From the NCBI GenBank assembly GCA_963806455.1, contig CAWDXZ010000002.1, positions 496,001 through 560,000 on the forward strand: a stretch of 64,000 nt of DNA, read 5' to 3'. Source of the DNA: Bog-756 sp963806455. GTDB taxonomy: Bacteria > Actinomycetota > Acidimicrobiia > Acidimicrobiales > RAAP-2. Below are positions 1 to 7,925 of the stretch, one piece after another. The translations under genes and the position numbers were made by a program. The first letter of the stretch is position 1, and every line of letters begins with the position of its first letter. The notes beneath the pieces were generated by a model. That model made no database searches. It had not been told where the DNA came from and saw nothing but the letters and a program-made list of their open reading frames with translations.

Positions 1-243
1 GCGCGCTCGATTCCCTCCCCGGCCGACAGGGTGGGGGCGAGCCCAGCCCGGTCGCGGAGCTGCTGCCAGCCCAGCCCGTCGAGGACCAGCAGGACGACCT
101 GGGCGGCCCGGCGGGCGGCGGCGGGCAGCCACTCGGGCCCGTCCTCGGTCTGGTGGCGGTCGAAGAGGGCCGGGACCAGGTTGGCGATGCAGGCCCCGGG
201 GTAGTCGGGGAGCACCGGGGGGACGGGGGGGGCGGCCGGCACA
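1..243 (-). CDS. Alkaline-phosphatase-superfamily / nucleotide pyrophosphatase-like protein, N-terminal fragment
   Basis: This is the first ~80 codons of a minus-strand gene that runs off the left edge. After a Pro/Ala-rich start comes DYPGACIANLVPALF and then VVLLVLDGLGW. The hydrophobic strand followed by LDGLG is the first metal-binding strand of type I phosphodiesterase / nucleotide pyrophosphatase proteins, where the Asp binds a metal ion. Substrate cannot be told from the fragment. Two GTG codons are possible starts (255 and 243). I chose 243 because a TAGTGT -10 element (258..253) would overlap the first GTG and sits 9 nt from the second. The gene follows an unknown gene on the same strand after a 25-bp gap. 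Confidence 0.55.
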
Positions 244-252
244 GCTGCCGAC

Positions 253-258
253 ACTAGC
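253..258 (-). promoter_or_regulatory. -10 element TAGTGT before the phosphodiesterase-like gene
   Basis: TAGTGT read on the minus strand fits TANNNT and lies 9 nt before GTG 243. No -35 is obvious. It would give a leaderless or nearly leaderless transcript. Confidence 0.3.
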
Positions 259-268
259 CACGGCCGGC

Positions 269-991
269 TCAGCTCCGGGGCAACAGCCCCCTGACCGTCT
301 TGTAGCAGTGGCCGTCGCGGGGGGTGGTGATGGCGGCCACCACGTAGTGGGGCTTCGACCCGAGCGCCGTCGCCAGGTCCTTGCCGGCCAGCCGGTCCCG
401 TCGGGCCACGTCGAGGGCCCGCTCGGCGCGTGGATCCTCCACCGGGAGCCAGTTGTCGCTCCGGCCCCAGCCGAACCGCACCCAGACGGTCCGGTCCGTC
501 AGGCGACGGAAGAGCACCGGTCCCTTGGTCGGGACGATCAGGGCCAGCGAGGGGCGGAAGCCCCGGAACTCCCAGTACGGGGCGGACGCGCCGGGGAACC
601 CCAGCACGTGCTCCTCCACCGGGGCGGCCAGGCGGTGGAGGAGCCGGCGCACCCGCCGCCCGTGCAGGGTGCCCAGGTGGCGGGGCAGACCCTCGGACGT
701 GACCGCCTCGGGCTGGGCCAGGTCGTCGCGCTCGGGCTCGTCGGCCAGCTGGGTCTGGACCACGTCGAAGGGCGAGAGGTCGGGAGCGTGGTCCTCGGGC
801 CAGGACACGCGCACCCGGACCAGGGTCCCCGAGGCCAGGTCCACCCCGATGGTGTCCTCGCGGTGGCAGGCCAGCACCAGCAACGTGAGCTGGGAGCCGC
901 CGGTGACCTCGATGCGGGTCCGGGGCTGGATGGAACGGGCCAGGTTCCGAGCCGTGCCGCTGCGCGGTGTCCGGGTCGAGTGCCGGCTCAC
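269..991 (-). CDS. Conserved protein of unknown function, 240 aa
   Basis: I do not recognise a named domain. The protein is soluble-looking, with no signal peptide or membrane segment, and has a basic, Arg/Thr-rich start. A strand-rich stretch follows (QLTLLVLACHRED, TLVRVRVSWPEDH), then a region rich in W, F and G (YWEFRGFRPSLAL, VWVRFGWGRSDNW), ending in a basic tail. The GTG start at 991 overlaps the TGA of yyaL as GTGA, so the two are probably translationally coupled. In the sequence as given, the upstream frame of yyaL runs straight into this gene because of the yyaL frameshift. The long apparent fusion is therefore not taken as real. Function unknown. Confidence 0.7.
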   Translation of the reverse strand: MSRHSTRTPRSGTARNLARSIQPRTRIEVTGGSQLTLLVLACHREDTIGVDLASGTLVRVRVSWPEDHAPDLSPFDVVQTQLADEPERDDLAQPEAVTSEGLPRHLGTLHGRRVRRLLHRLAAPVEEHVLGFPGASAPYWEFRGFRPSLALIVPTKGPVLFRRLTDRTVWVRFGWGRSDNWLPVEDPRAERALDVARRDRLAGKDLATALGSKPHYVVAAITTPRDGHCYKTVRGLLPRS

Positions 992-3049
992 CCCGCTCCG
1001 TCCCATCCCGCCGCGGCCTCGTCCAACTGGGCCGACAGGGTGGCCGGGTCGTCGGCCGGGGCCCGGCAGGCGTACCGGCGGCAGACGTAGGCGCGGCCGG
1101 GCTCCCGGCCCTGCCAGAGCGGGGAGGCGGTGGGCTCGCCCCACGCCAGCACGCCTTCGGGGAGCCAGCGACGCCGGACCACGTCGACGAGGTCGGGCCG
1201 GTCGCCGGCCACCACCACCTCGGTGATCCCGCCGAGGAGGATGTCGGCGGTGAGCAACGTATGGGCGAAGGCGGTGGGGTGCTGGCCGAGGAGCGGGCCG
1301 AACATGTCGACCACGCCGCGGGCCCGGTCGGTGAACCGCGGCTCCCCGGTGATGGCGCCCAGGCGGGCGAAGGCCAGCGCGGCGACGGCGTTGGAGGAGG
1401 GAGTGGCGCCGTCGAAGACCTCCTTGGTGCGCACGATGAGCGGCTCGGCATCGTGTCCGGTGGTGAAGAACCCACCGCCGTCCTCGTCGGCGAAGAGGGC
1501 GACCATGGCGTCGGCGGTGTCCACGGCGCGCTCGTGTCCACCGGGCCTGCCCGGTGAGCTCACCCAGCCGGGTGAAGGCGTCGACCAGCCAGGCGTAGTC
1601 GCCGGCGTAGGCCAGGTGGCGGCCGCCACCCCGGCGCTGCCAGCTGCGAAGCCATCGGCCGTCGGGGCGGCGCAGATGGTCGACCAGGAAGTCGCCGATG
1701 CCGGCGGCCGTGTCCCGCCAGGCCGGGTTGCCGGTGGCGGCGGCCGCCTCGGCCAGCGCCGAGGCGAACATGGCGTTCCACTCGGTGAGGACCTTGTCGT
1801 CCAGCCCGGGCCGGGTGCGTTCCGAGCGGGCCCGGAACAGTCGGTCTCGCCCGGCCTCGATGACCGGATCGCCGCGGAGCGACTCCCCGGGAGGGCGGCG
1901 CAGGATGGATCGGCCCTCCCAGTTGCCCCCCTCGGTCACGTCGAAGAACGCCGTCACGGCGTCGACGGCCGGCTCCGCGCCGCCCTCCGTCCCGGCCAGG
2001 GCCAGGGCCACCTGGGCCGGCGACCAGACGTAGAAGCGGCCCTCGACCCCCTCGGAGTCGGCGTCCTCGGCCGAGTAGACCCCGCCTTCGGGCGAGGTCA
2101 GGTCGCGGCGCACGTAGCCGACGATCCCGTCCATGACGGCCAGGTAGTCCTCCCGGCGGGTGACCTGCCAGCCGTGCAGGTAGGCGCGGAGCAGGCCGGC
2201 CTGGTCGTAGAGCATCTTCTCGAAGTGGGGGACGAGCCACCGGTCGTCGGTGGAGTAGCGGGCGAACCCGCCGCCGAGGTGGTCGTGGATCCCACCGGCG
2301 GCCATGGCGTCGAGCGTGGACCGAGCCATGGCCTCGGAGCCGTCGCCGTCCCGCCCGTCGGGATGGCGCAGAGCGTGGCGCAGGGCCAGGTCTACCAGGG
2401 TGGGCTGGGGGAACTTCGGGGCCCGCCCGAAACCGCCCCATTGGGGGTCGAAGCGCGCCGCCAGCTCGCCGGCCGCGGCCGACAGAAGATCGTCGTCGGC
2501 CGGTCGGGAGGGATCGAACAGCGAGGTCGTCCTCGGCCGGGCCGGGCCGGCGGCACGCGCCGCCACCGCTTGCGACAACTCGTCGGCCTGGTGGTCGACC
2601 TCGTCCCGACGGTGGTCCCAGGCCTCGGTGAGGGCGGTCAGGACGGTGCGGAACGAGGGCATCCCTCCCCGTTGGTCGGGCGGGAAGTAGGTCCCGCCGT
2701 AGAAGGGCCGTCCGTCCGGGGTGAGGAAGACGCTCATGGGCCAGCCCCCCGACCCGGTGATCGCCTGGACCGCCTCCATGTAGACCTGGTCGACGTCGGG
2801 GCGCTCTTCTCGGTCGACCTTGATGCAGACGAACGAGCCATTGAGCACCGCGGCGGTGGCCGGGTCCTCAAAGGACTCGTGGGCCATCACGTGGCACCAG
2901 TGACAGGCGGAGTAGCCGATGGACAGGAAGACCGGGCGGTCCTCCCGCCGGGCCACGCCGAACGCCTCGTCTCCCCACGGGAACCAGTCGACCGGGTTCC
3001 CGGCGTGCTGCCGCAGGTAGGGCGAGGTCTCGTCGGCCAGTCGGTTCAT
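988..3049 (-). CDS. yyaL: Thioredoxin-domain protein of the YyaL/DUF255 family (frameshifted)
   Basis: A thioredoxin-like N-terminal domain (residues ~1-165, CHWC at 49-52) is followed by an alpha/alpha-barrel region like that of six-hairpin glycosidases. This matches the YyaL / SPATA20 family, whose reaction is not firmly known. The first ~504 codons (3049 to about 1537) read in one frame, and the last ~180 (to TGA at 988) in the frame one base on. Removing one base near 1534-1537 joins LTGQARWT directly to ERAVDTADAM without loss, as expected of the family. The total length is a multiple of three plus one. I treat it as one gene with a 1-nt insertion, probably a sequence error. ATG 3049 is preferred over the upstream frame opening at 3082 because a TAGCAT -10 lies 8 nt before it. 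Confidence 0.85.
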
Positions 3050-3057
3050 CGACGACG

Positions 3058-3063
3058 ATGCTA
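3058..3063 (-). promoter_or_regulatory. -10 element TAGCAT for yyaL (leaderless)
   Basis: TAGCAT on the minus strand is 8 nt upstream of ATG 3049. No Shine-Dalgarno sequence lies between, so transcription should start at or next to the start codon. Confidence 0.45.
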
Positions 3064-3094
3064 GGGGTGGGTCGCCGACCATGGGGACGCTGTC

Positions 3095-3100
3095 TAGGGT
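3095..3100 (+). promoter_or_regulatory. -10 element TAGGGT for the SDR gene (leaderless)
   Basis: TAGGGT ends 8 nt before ATG 3109, with no Shine-Dalgarno sequence between. It lies in the short divergent gap with yyaL. Confidence 0.45.
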
Positions 3101-3108
3101 GTCACGCC

Positions 3109-3888
3109 ATGGAGCTCCGATTGGACGGCAGGACCGCGCTCGTGACCGGCGCGTCCCGGGGCATCGGGCAGGCCATCGCCCTCGCCCTCTCGGAGGCCGG
3201 TGCCTCGGTGATGCTCTCGTCGCGCAAGGCCGACGCCCTCTCGGTGTCGGCCGACCAGATCCGTGCCGCCAACGGCGACCGGTCGGGAGACCTCGACTGG
3301 CACGTGGCCAACGCCGGCGACCCCGAGCAGGCGGACCGTTGCGTGTCGGCCACCGTCGACCGCTTCGGCTCGTTGGACATCCTGGTGAACAACGCCGCCA
3401 CCAACCCCTACTTCGGGCCCATCGTGGACATCGACACGGCGCGGGCGGACAAGACGGTCCGCGTGAACCAGTCCGGCTACCTCGAATGGGTGCAGGCGGC
3501 CTGGCGGTCGGGCATGTCCGATTCGGGGGGCGTGGTCCTTAACCTGGCCTCGGTCGGCGGGATGTCGGTCGAGAGGGGCATCGGCTGGTACAACGTGACC
3601 AAGGCGGCCGTCATCCACCTGACCAGCCAGCTGGCCGGCGAGCTCGGTCCCAAGGTGCGGGTCAACGCGCTGGCCCCCGGCCTGGTGAAGACGGAGTTCG
3701 CCCGGGCCCTGTGGGAATCGGGCGAGGAGGCCATCGCCCGCCGCCTGCCGCTCCGGCGCCTGGGTCGGGTCGAGGACGTCGCCAGCGCGGCGTTGTTCCT
3801 CTGCTCCGACGCCGCCTCCTGGGTGACCGGGCACACCCTGGTCATCGACGGCGGGGCGCTCTGCATGCCCAGCGGCGGCATCACCTGA
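3109..3888 (+). CDS. Short-chain dehydrogenase/reductase (SDR)
   Basis: A 259-aa classical SDR that uses NAD(P)H to oxidise or reduce an alcohol/ketone pair. The Rossmann nucleotide loop TGASRGIG is at residues 13-20, the NNAA motif at 94-97, and the catalytic Ser/Tyr/Lys triad at S148, Y161 and K165 (YNVTK). The C-terminal DGG of the family is present. It looks like the FabG / 3-oxoacyl-ACP reductase branch, but the substrate cannot be read from the sequence. It is transcribed divergently from yyaL and convergently with menE, so the context gives no pathway. It could as well act on a sterol, sugar or fatty-acid intermediate. Confidence 0.85.
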   Translation: MELRLDGRTALVTGASRGIGQAIALALSEAGASVMLSSRKADALSVSADQIRAANGDRSGDLDWHVANAGDPEQADRCVSATVDRFGSLDILVNNAATNPYFGPIVDIDTARADKTVRVNQSGYLEWVQAAWRSGMSDSGGVVLNLASVGGMSVERGIGWYNVTKAAVIHLTSQLAGELGPKVRVNALAPGLVKTEFARALWESGEEAIARRLPLRRLGRVEDVASAALFLCSDAASWVTGHTLVIDGGALCMPSGGIT

Positions 3889-3923
3889 GCGGCTCCCGCT
3901 CGCCATGCCGGCCGTCCGTTGCG

Positions 3924-5054
3924 TCAGGGCAGCCGGTCCCGCACCACCTTGCCGCTGGCGGTCCGGGGGAGGGCACCCACCACCACCAGCTCGCGCGGCG
4001 CCGCCCACGGGGCCAGCCGGGCCGAGACCAGGTCGCGCAGCTCGCCGAGGGTGGGGGGCGCCGCCGGGTCCTCCGGCACCACCCAGGCCACGACCCGCTC
4101 CCCCCACTCGGGATCGGCGCGCTTCCACACCGCCGCCTCGGCCACGGCCCGAGAGGCCGACAGCAGGCCCTCGACCGGGGTGGGCCACACCATCTCGCCC
4201 CCGGTCACGATGACCTCCGCCATGCGGCCGAACACGGTGAGCAAACCGTCCGGCTCCAGGCGACCGGCGTCCCCGGTCGGCAGCCAGCCGCCGGCGAGGC
4301 ACGGGTCCGAGCCGTCGCGGTAGCACCGCAGGACCATGGGGCCCCTCACCAGGATCTCGCCCTCGGCCGTGCCGTCCCGACCGTCGCCCAGGGACAGCTC
4401 GACGCCATCGAGCGGCCTCCCGTCGTAGACGACGCCCGAGCCCGTCTCGGTCATGCCGTAGGTGGTGACGACGTTGGGCGGGAGACGTTCGGGTGGAGCT
4501 GCCCCGCCCAGGAGGACCACGCGGTAGCCCGAGGCGTCGGTGCGACGGAGGGCGGTGGCCACCAGCGAGACGAGGGTGGCTCCCGAGCCGGCCAGGCGGC
4601 GCACCTCTCCGGCGTCGAACCCGTCGAGCACGGTGCAGGGCGTGTCCGAGACCAGGGCCCGGGTGACGACCGACAGCCCACCGATGTGGGCCAGGGGAAG
4701 GCAGGCCACCCAGCGGTCGACACCCGGGTCGACGGCCAGACGGGCCGAGGTGGCCGCGGCCGAGGTGCGCACCGCATCGTGGGTGAGGACCACGCCCTTG
4801 GGTTCGCCGGTGGTCCCGCTGGTGGCGACGACCAGGGCGTCCCCGGGTTCGGTGGGCCGGCCGCCGGCCCGCCGGTGGAGGCCGTCACCGTCGACCACGA
4901 CGGTCGGGCGGAGGGAGTCGAGCAGCGCGTCGACGGCCGGCCGGGGGAGGCGGCGGTCCAGCGGGAGGACGGCGTCCCCTGCGTCCCAGGCCGCCCTCAG
5001 GGCGTCGACGAAACCCGGGCCGGCCGGGAGGTCGACGGCTCGCAGCTCCGGCAT
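3924..5054 (-). CDS. menE: o-Succinylbenzoate--CoA ligase (MenE)
   Basis: An adenylate-forming (ANL) enzyme of 376 aa that activates o-succinylbenzoate to its CoA thioester for menaquinone synthesis. The P-loop TSGTTGEPKG is at residues 78-87, followed by the A5 motif TYGMTETG, the A7 motif TGDAG and the C-terminal catalytic lysine in TASGKVVRDRL. It is short for the superfamily, lacking most of the usual N-terminal 100 residues, which is typical of actinobacterial MenE. The assignment as MenE rather than a generic acyl-CoA ligase rests on its place next to menB, menA and menD. ATG 5054 is preceded at 7 nt by a -10 TAGGCT, indicating a leaderless message. Confidence 0.85.
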   Translation of the reverse strand: MPELRAVDLPAGPGFVDALRAAWDAGDAVLPLDRRLPRPAVDALLDSLRPTVVVDGDGLHRRAGGRPTEPGDALVVATSGTTGEPKGVVLTHDAVRTSAAATSARLAVDPGVDRWVACLPLAHIGGLSVVTRALVSDTPCTVLDGFDAGEVRRLAGSGATLVSLVATALRRTDASGYRVVLLGGAAPPERLPPNVVTTYGMTETGSGVVYDGRPLDGVELSLGDGRDGTAEGEILVRGPMVLRCYRDGSDPCLAGGWLPTGDAGRLEPDGLLTVFGRMAEVIVTGGEMVWPTPVEGLLSASRAVAEAAVWKRADPEWGERVVAWVVPEDPAAPPTLGELRDLVSARLAPWAAPRELVVVGALPRTASGKVVRDRLP

Positions 5055-5060
5055 GGGGGC

Positions 5061-5067
5061 TAGCCTA
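5061..5067. promoter_or_regulatory. Bidirectional -10 TAGCCTA between menE and menB
   Basis: The 7-mer TAGCCTA reads TAGGCT towards menE (minus), 7 nt before its ATG, and TAGCCT towards menB (plus), about 42 nt before its ATG with an AGGAG Shine-Dalgarno site (5093-5097) in between. The same 7-mer in the same arrangement occurs at 51280-51286. Confidence 0.45.
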
Positions 5068-5108
5068 GGCCGACCGTATGAGTAGCGACTCTAGGAGTGA
5101 ATGGTCGA

Positions 5109-6053
5109 ATGGTGAGTTCGGCAGAGAACCAGGCCGGGGCGGCGCCCGCGGGCACCGGGGGCGTCACCGTGATCCGGGGAGCCCCCACCGACCCGGTAGA
5201 CCGCTTCCGCCCGCTGCCCGCGCCGGCCTGGGAGCGCCGGAGCGAGGGGTACCGGGACGTGCACTACGACGTGGCCGAAGGCATGGCCAAGGTGACCATC
5301 GCCCGGCCCGAGGTCCGCAACGCCTTCCGGCCCCAGACCCTGTTCGAGCTGGCCGACGCGTTCGGCCGGGCCCGTGACGACCCGTCGGTCGGGGTCGTCA
5401 TCCTGACCGGCGAAGGGCCCGACGCCTTCTGCTCGGGCGGGGACCAGATGATCCGGGGGGACGACGGGTACCTGGGGGACGACGCCGTGGCCCGGCAGGG
5501 CATCGGACGCCTCAACGTCCTCGACCTCCAGGTGCAGATCCGGCGCCTGCCCAAGCCGGTGGTGGCCATGGTGGCCGGCTATGCCATCGGTGGCGGCCAC
5601 ATCCTGCACCTGGTCTGTGACCTGTCCGTCGCGGCCGACAACGCCCGCTTCGGGCAGACCGGTCCGAAGGTGGGCAGCTTCGACGGGGGGTACGGGGCCA
5701 GCCTGTTGGCCCGCACCGTCGGCCTCAAGCGGGCCAAGGAGATCTGGTTCCTCTGCCGGCAGTACGACGCGGCCACCGCCCTGGACTGGGGCCTGGTCAA
5801 CCAGGTCGTCCCCCTGGCCGACCTGGAGAGTGAGACGGTGGCCTGGTGCCGCCAGATGCTCTCCCTGTCGCCTCTGGCCCTGCGGATGTTGAAGGGGGGC
5901 CTGCACGCGGCCGACGACGGGCTGGCCGGGCTGCAGCAGTTCGCCGGCGACGCCACCATGCTCTTCTACATGAGCGAGGAGGGCCAGGAGGGTCGCAACG
6001 CCTTCCAGGAGCACCGGGCCCCGGACTTCGGTCGCTTCCCGCGCCGCCCATGA
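5109..6053 (+). CDS. menB: 1,4-Dihydroxy-2-naphthoyl-CoA synthase (MenB)
   Basis: A crotonase-fold enzyme of 314 aa that closes the second ring of the naphthoate by Dieckmann condensation of o-succinylbenzoyl-CoA. MenB hallmarks are present: the oxyanion-hole segment FCSGGDQ, GYAIGGGHILH, the signature GQTGPKVGSFDGGYG with its catalytic Asp, and the C-terminal tail RNAFQEHRAPDF. These separate it from ordinary enoyl-CoA hydratases. The first ~45 residues are a loose extension. ATG 5109 is chosen because AGGAG lies 11 nt upstream. menA follows after 16 bp. Confidence 0.93.
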   Translation: MVSSAENQAGAAPAGTGGVTVIRGAPTDPVDRFRPLPAPAWERRSEGYRDVHYDVAEGMAKVTIARPEVRNAFRPQTLFELADAFGRARDDPSVGVVILTGEGPDAFCSGGDQMIRGDDGYLGDDAVARQGIGRLNVLDLQVQIRRLPKPVVAMVAGYAIGGGHILHLVCDLSVAADNARFGQTGPKVGSFDGGYGASLLARTVGLKRAKEIWFLCRQYDAATALDWGLVNQVVPLADLESETVAWCRQMLSLSPLALRMLKGGLHAADDGLAGLQQFAGDATMLFYMSEEGQEGRNAFQEHRAPDFGRFPRRP

Positions 6054-6069
6054 GCGGGCGCCGTCCGGG

Positions 6070-7044
6070 GTGGCGGTGACGGCCGCCGGCACGGCGCCGG
6101 CCCACCCCGTCCCGGGCCCGGTCGGGCGCTGGGTGCTCGGGGCGCGCCCACGCACCCTGCCCGCCGCCCTCGTCCCGGTCCTGGTCGGCACGGCCGCGGC
6201 CCACCCGCTCGGCCGGACGCGTCCGAGTGCCGTCCCGGTCGACAGCTGGTGGTGCGCGCTGGGGGCTCTGGCCGTGGCCCTGGCCATCCAGATCGGGACC
6301 AACTATGCCAACGACTACTCGGACGGCATCCGGGGCACCGACGCGGCGCGGGTCGGGCCCGTCCGCCTGGTGGCCTCCGGCCTGGCCCCGCCGGCGGCGG
6401 TGAGACGGGCCGCCCTGGTCTGCTTCGGCCTCGCCGGGGTGGTGGGCCTGGCCCTGGCCTCGGTCACCTCGTGGTGGATCGTCGTCGTCGGGGCGGCCAG
6501 CCTGGCCGCGGGTTGGCTCTACACCGGCGGTCCGCGGCCGTACGGGTACGCCGGTTGGGGCGAGGCCTTCGTCTTCGTCTTCTTCGGCCTGGTGGCCACG
6601 GTCGGCAGCTACTACGTGCAGACCCTGCGGCTGGACGAGCCGGTGGTGTGGTTCGCCGCCGCCGCCGCCGGCCTGCTGGCCACGGCACTGCTCGTGGCCA
6701 ACAACGTCCGGGACATCGAGGGTGACCGCGCCGCCGCCAAGCGGACCCTGGCCGTCCGGGTCGGGCGCCGGCGTGCCGGGCACCTCTATGCACTGTGCGT
6801 GGCGCTGCCCCTGGCCGGGGTGGCCGTCTGGGGCCTGGTGTCGGTGACCGGGGCGGTGCGGGCCTCCCACCCGGCCATCGCCTTCCTCCCTCTGGCCGCC
6901 GTCCCCCTGGCCGTCCCGCCCATCCGGACGGTCGAGGGCGACGCCGAGGGGCGTGACCTGCTCCCCGTACTGGCCGCCACCGGCCGCCTGCAGCTGGCCT
7001 TCGGCGCCCTGTTGGCCCTGTCCCTCTGGCTGTGGATCCCGTGA
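6070..7044 (+). CDS. menA: 1,4-Dihydroxy-2-naphthoate polyprenyltransferase (MenA)
   Basis: An integral membrane UbiA-family prenyltransferase (324 aa, about eight or nine hydrophobic segments) that attaches the isoprenoid tail to dihydroxynaphthoate. The first Asp-rich motif is NYANDYSDGIRGTD (residues ~78-91), and the second is NNVRDIEGD, followed by KRTLAVRVGR. Both match MenA. The GTG at 6070 is used, and a second GTG two codons later is equally possible. It is co-oriented with menB after a 16-bp gap and convergent with menH, whose end lies 10 bp away. Confidence 0.92.
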   Translation: MAVTAAGTAPAHPVPGPVGRWVLGARPRTLPAALVPVLVGTAAAHPLGRTRPSAVPVDSWWCALGALAVALAIQIGTNYANDYSDGIRGTDAARVGPVRLVASGLAPPAAVRRAALVCFGLAGVVGLALASVTSWWIVVVGAASLAAGWLYTGGPRPYGYAGWGEAFVFVFFGLVATVGSYYVQTLRLDEPVVWFAAAAAGLLATALLVANNVRDIEGDRAAAKRTLAVRVGRRRAGHLYALCVALPLAGVAVWGLVSVTGAVRASHPAIAFLPLAAVPLAVPPIRTVEGDAEGRDLLPVLAATGRLQLAFGALLALSLWLWIP

Positions 7045-7054
7045 CGGCGCGGCC

Positions 7055-7888
7055 TCAGCCGCGACCCCGCCCGGCCAGGTGATCGCGGACCAGGGTGGCG
7101 ACCGCCTCGGGTTGCTGGAGGTGCGGGGCATGACCCGTACCGGCCACCACGGCGTGCACCGCATTGGGGCCGATGACGTCGGCCATGCGCCGCCCCAGGG
7201 CGCCGAACTTGGTGTCCTTCTCGCCGGTGATGAGGAGGACTGGCATGGCCAGGCGACGGAGCGACCCCCACAGAGGCCGCTGGGTGCCGGTTCCGGCCAG
7301 ACGGAGGCTGGAAGCCAGGCCGGGACCGGTGTTGTGGAGGCGTTCCTCCCATCCGTCGGCGGCGGGGCTGACGCCGTCGAACAGGGGGTTCTCGAGCCAG
7401 CGGTGCAGGAACGACGCCACCGGGATCGGGGCCGGGGAGCGGCTGTCGACCGGGTCGAGGAGCTCGGCCAGGGTCTCGTCGGACTCGCGGCGGGCGCGCC
7501 GCTCCGCCGGGTCCTCGAGGCCGGCGGTGCCCGAGATGAGCACCAGGCCGTCGACCAGGCCCGGGCGGGCCAGGGCGAGATGCAGGCAGAAGCGCGCTCC
7601 CATCGAATAGCCGAGGTAGGCCGCCCGACCCCCGGCGTCGGCCAGCAACCGGGCCCCCTCGTCCAGGTTGGCCCGGACCGGGGCCGATCCGCCGTGGCCC
7701 GGCATGTCGACCAGCACGACCTGGTGGTCGACGGCCAACCTGGCCTCGAGCGTGCCCCACACCCGACCGGTCTGGGTGAAGCCATGGGCCATGACCAGGC
7801 GAGGACCCTGCCCGAGGGCGTCGGCGTGCAGAGCGCCGGCCGGGGGCGGCTCGGGGGTGGGGTCGGAGGACGGTGGAGGAGCGGGCAT
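7055..7888 (-). CDS. menH: Alpha/beta hydrolase, probable SHCHC synthase (MenH)
   Basis: A 277-aa alpha/beta-hydrolase. The nucleophile elbow GYSMG, the acid Asp in LLITGEKD and the His in GTGHAPH form the catalytic triad, and MAHGFTQTG gives the oxyanion loop. MenH eliminates pyruvate from the MenD product to form SHCHC. The call rests on the GFTQTG/GYSMGAR sequence style and on its place back-to-back with menD inside the men cluster. ATG 7888 has GGAG 5 nt upstream and a possible -10 TACGCT (7907..7902). A generic esterase is the main alternative. Confidence 0.75.
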   Translation of the reverse strand: MPAPPPSSDPTPEPPPAGALHADALGQGPRLVMAHGFTQTGRVWGTLEARLAVDHQVVLVDMPGHGGSAPVRANLDEGARLLADAGGRAAYLGYSMGARFCLHLALARPGLVDGLVLISGTAGLEDPAERRARRESDETLAELLDPVDSRSPAPIPVASFLHRWLENPLFDGVSPAADGWEERLHNTGPGLASSLRLAGTGTQRPLWGSLRRLAMPVLLITGEKDTKFGALGRRMADVIGPNAVHAVVAGTGHAPHLQQPEAVATLVRDHLAGRGRG

Positions 7889-7901
7889 CAGGGCTCCGGT
7901 G

Positions 7902-7907
7902 AGCGTA
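7902..7907 (-). promoter_or_regulatory. -10 element TACGCT for menH
   Basis: TACGCT on the minus strand lies 13 nt before ATG 7888, with a GGAG ribosome-binding site in the short leader. It is in the 37-bp divergent gap with menD. Confidence 0.3.
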
Positions 7908-7925
7908 GCGACGGGAGGGGTGGGC

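Noticed and set aside
1130..3064. A 644-codon plus-strand open frame opposite yyaL
   Set aside because: It is the GC-bias shadow of yyaL: low-complexity Gly/Arg/Val composition and no recognisable domain. Similar long shadows lie opposite carB (30200-31882), the efp-nusB region (22953-24674) and pxpBC's upstream extension to 36824.
269..3082. A 937-aa fusion of YyaL with the downstream unknown protein
   Set aside because: The middle part becomes Arg-rich nonsense after 1537 and the true YyaL C-terminus continues in the next frame. The fusion is an artefact of the one-base shift.
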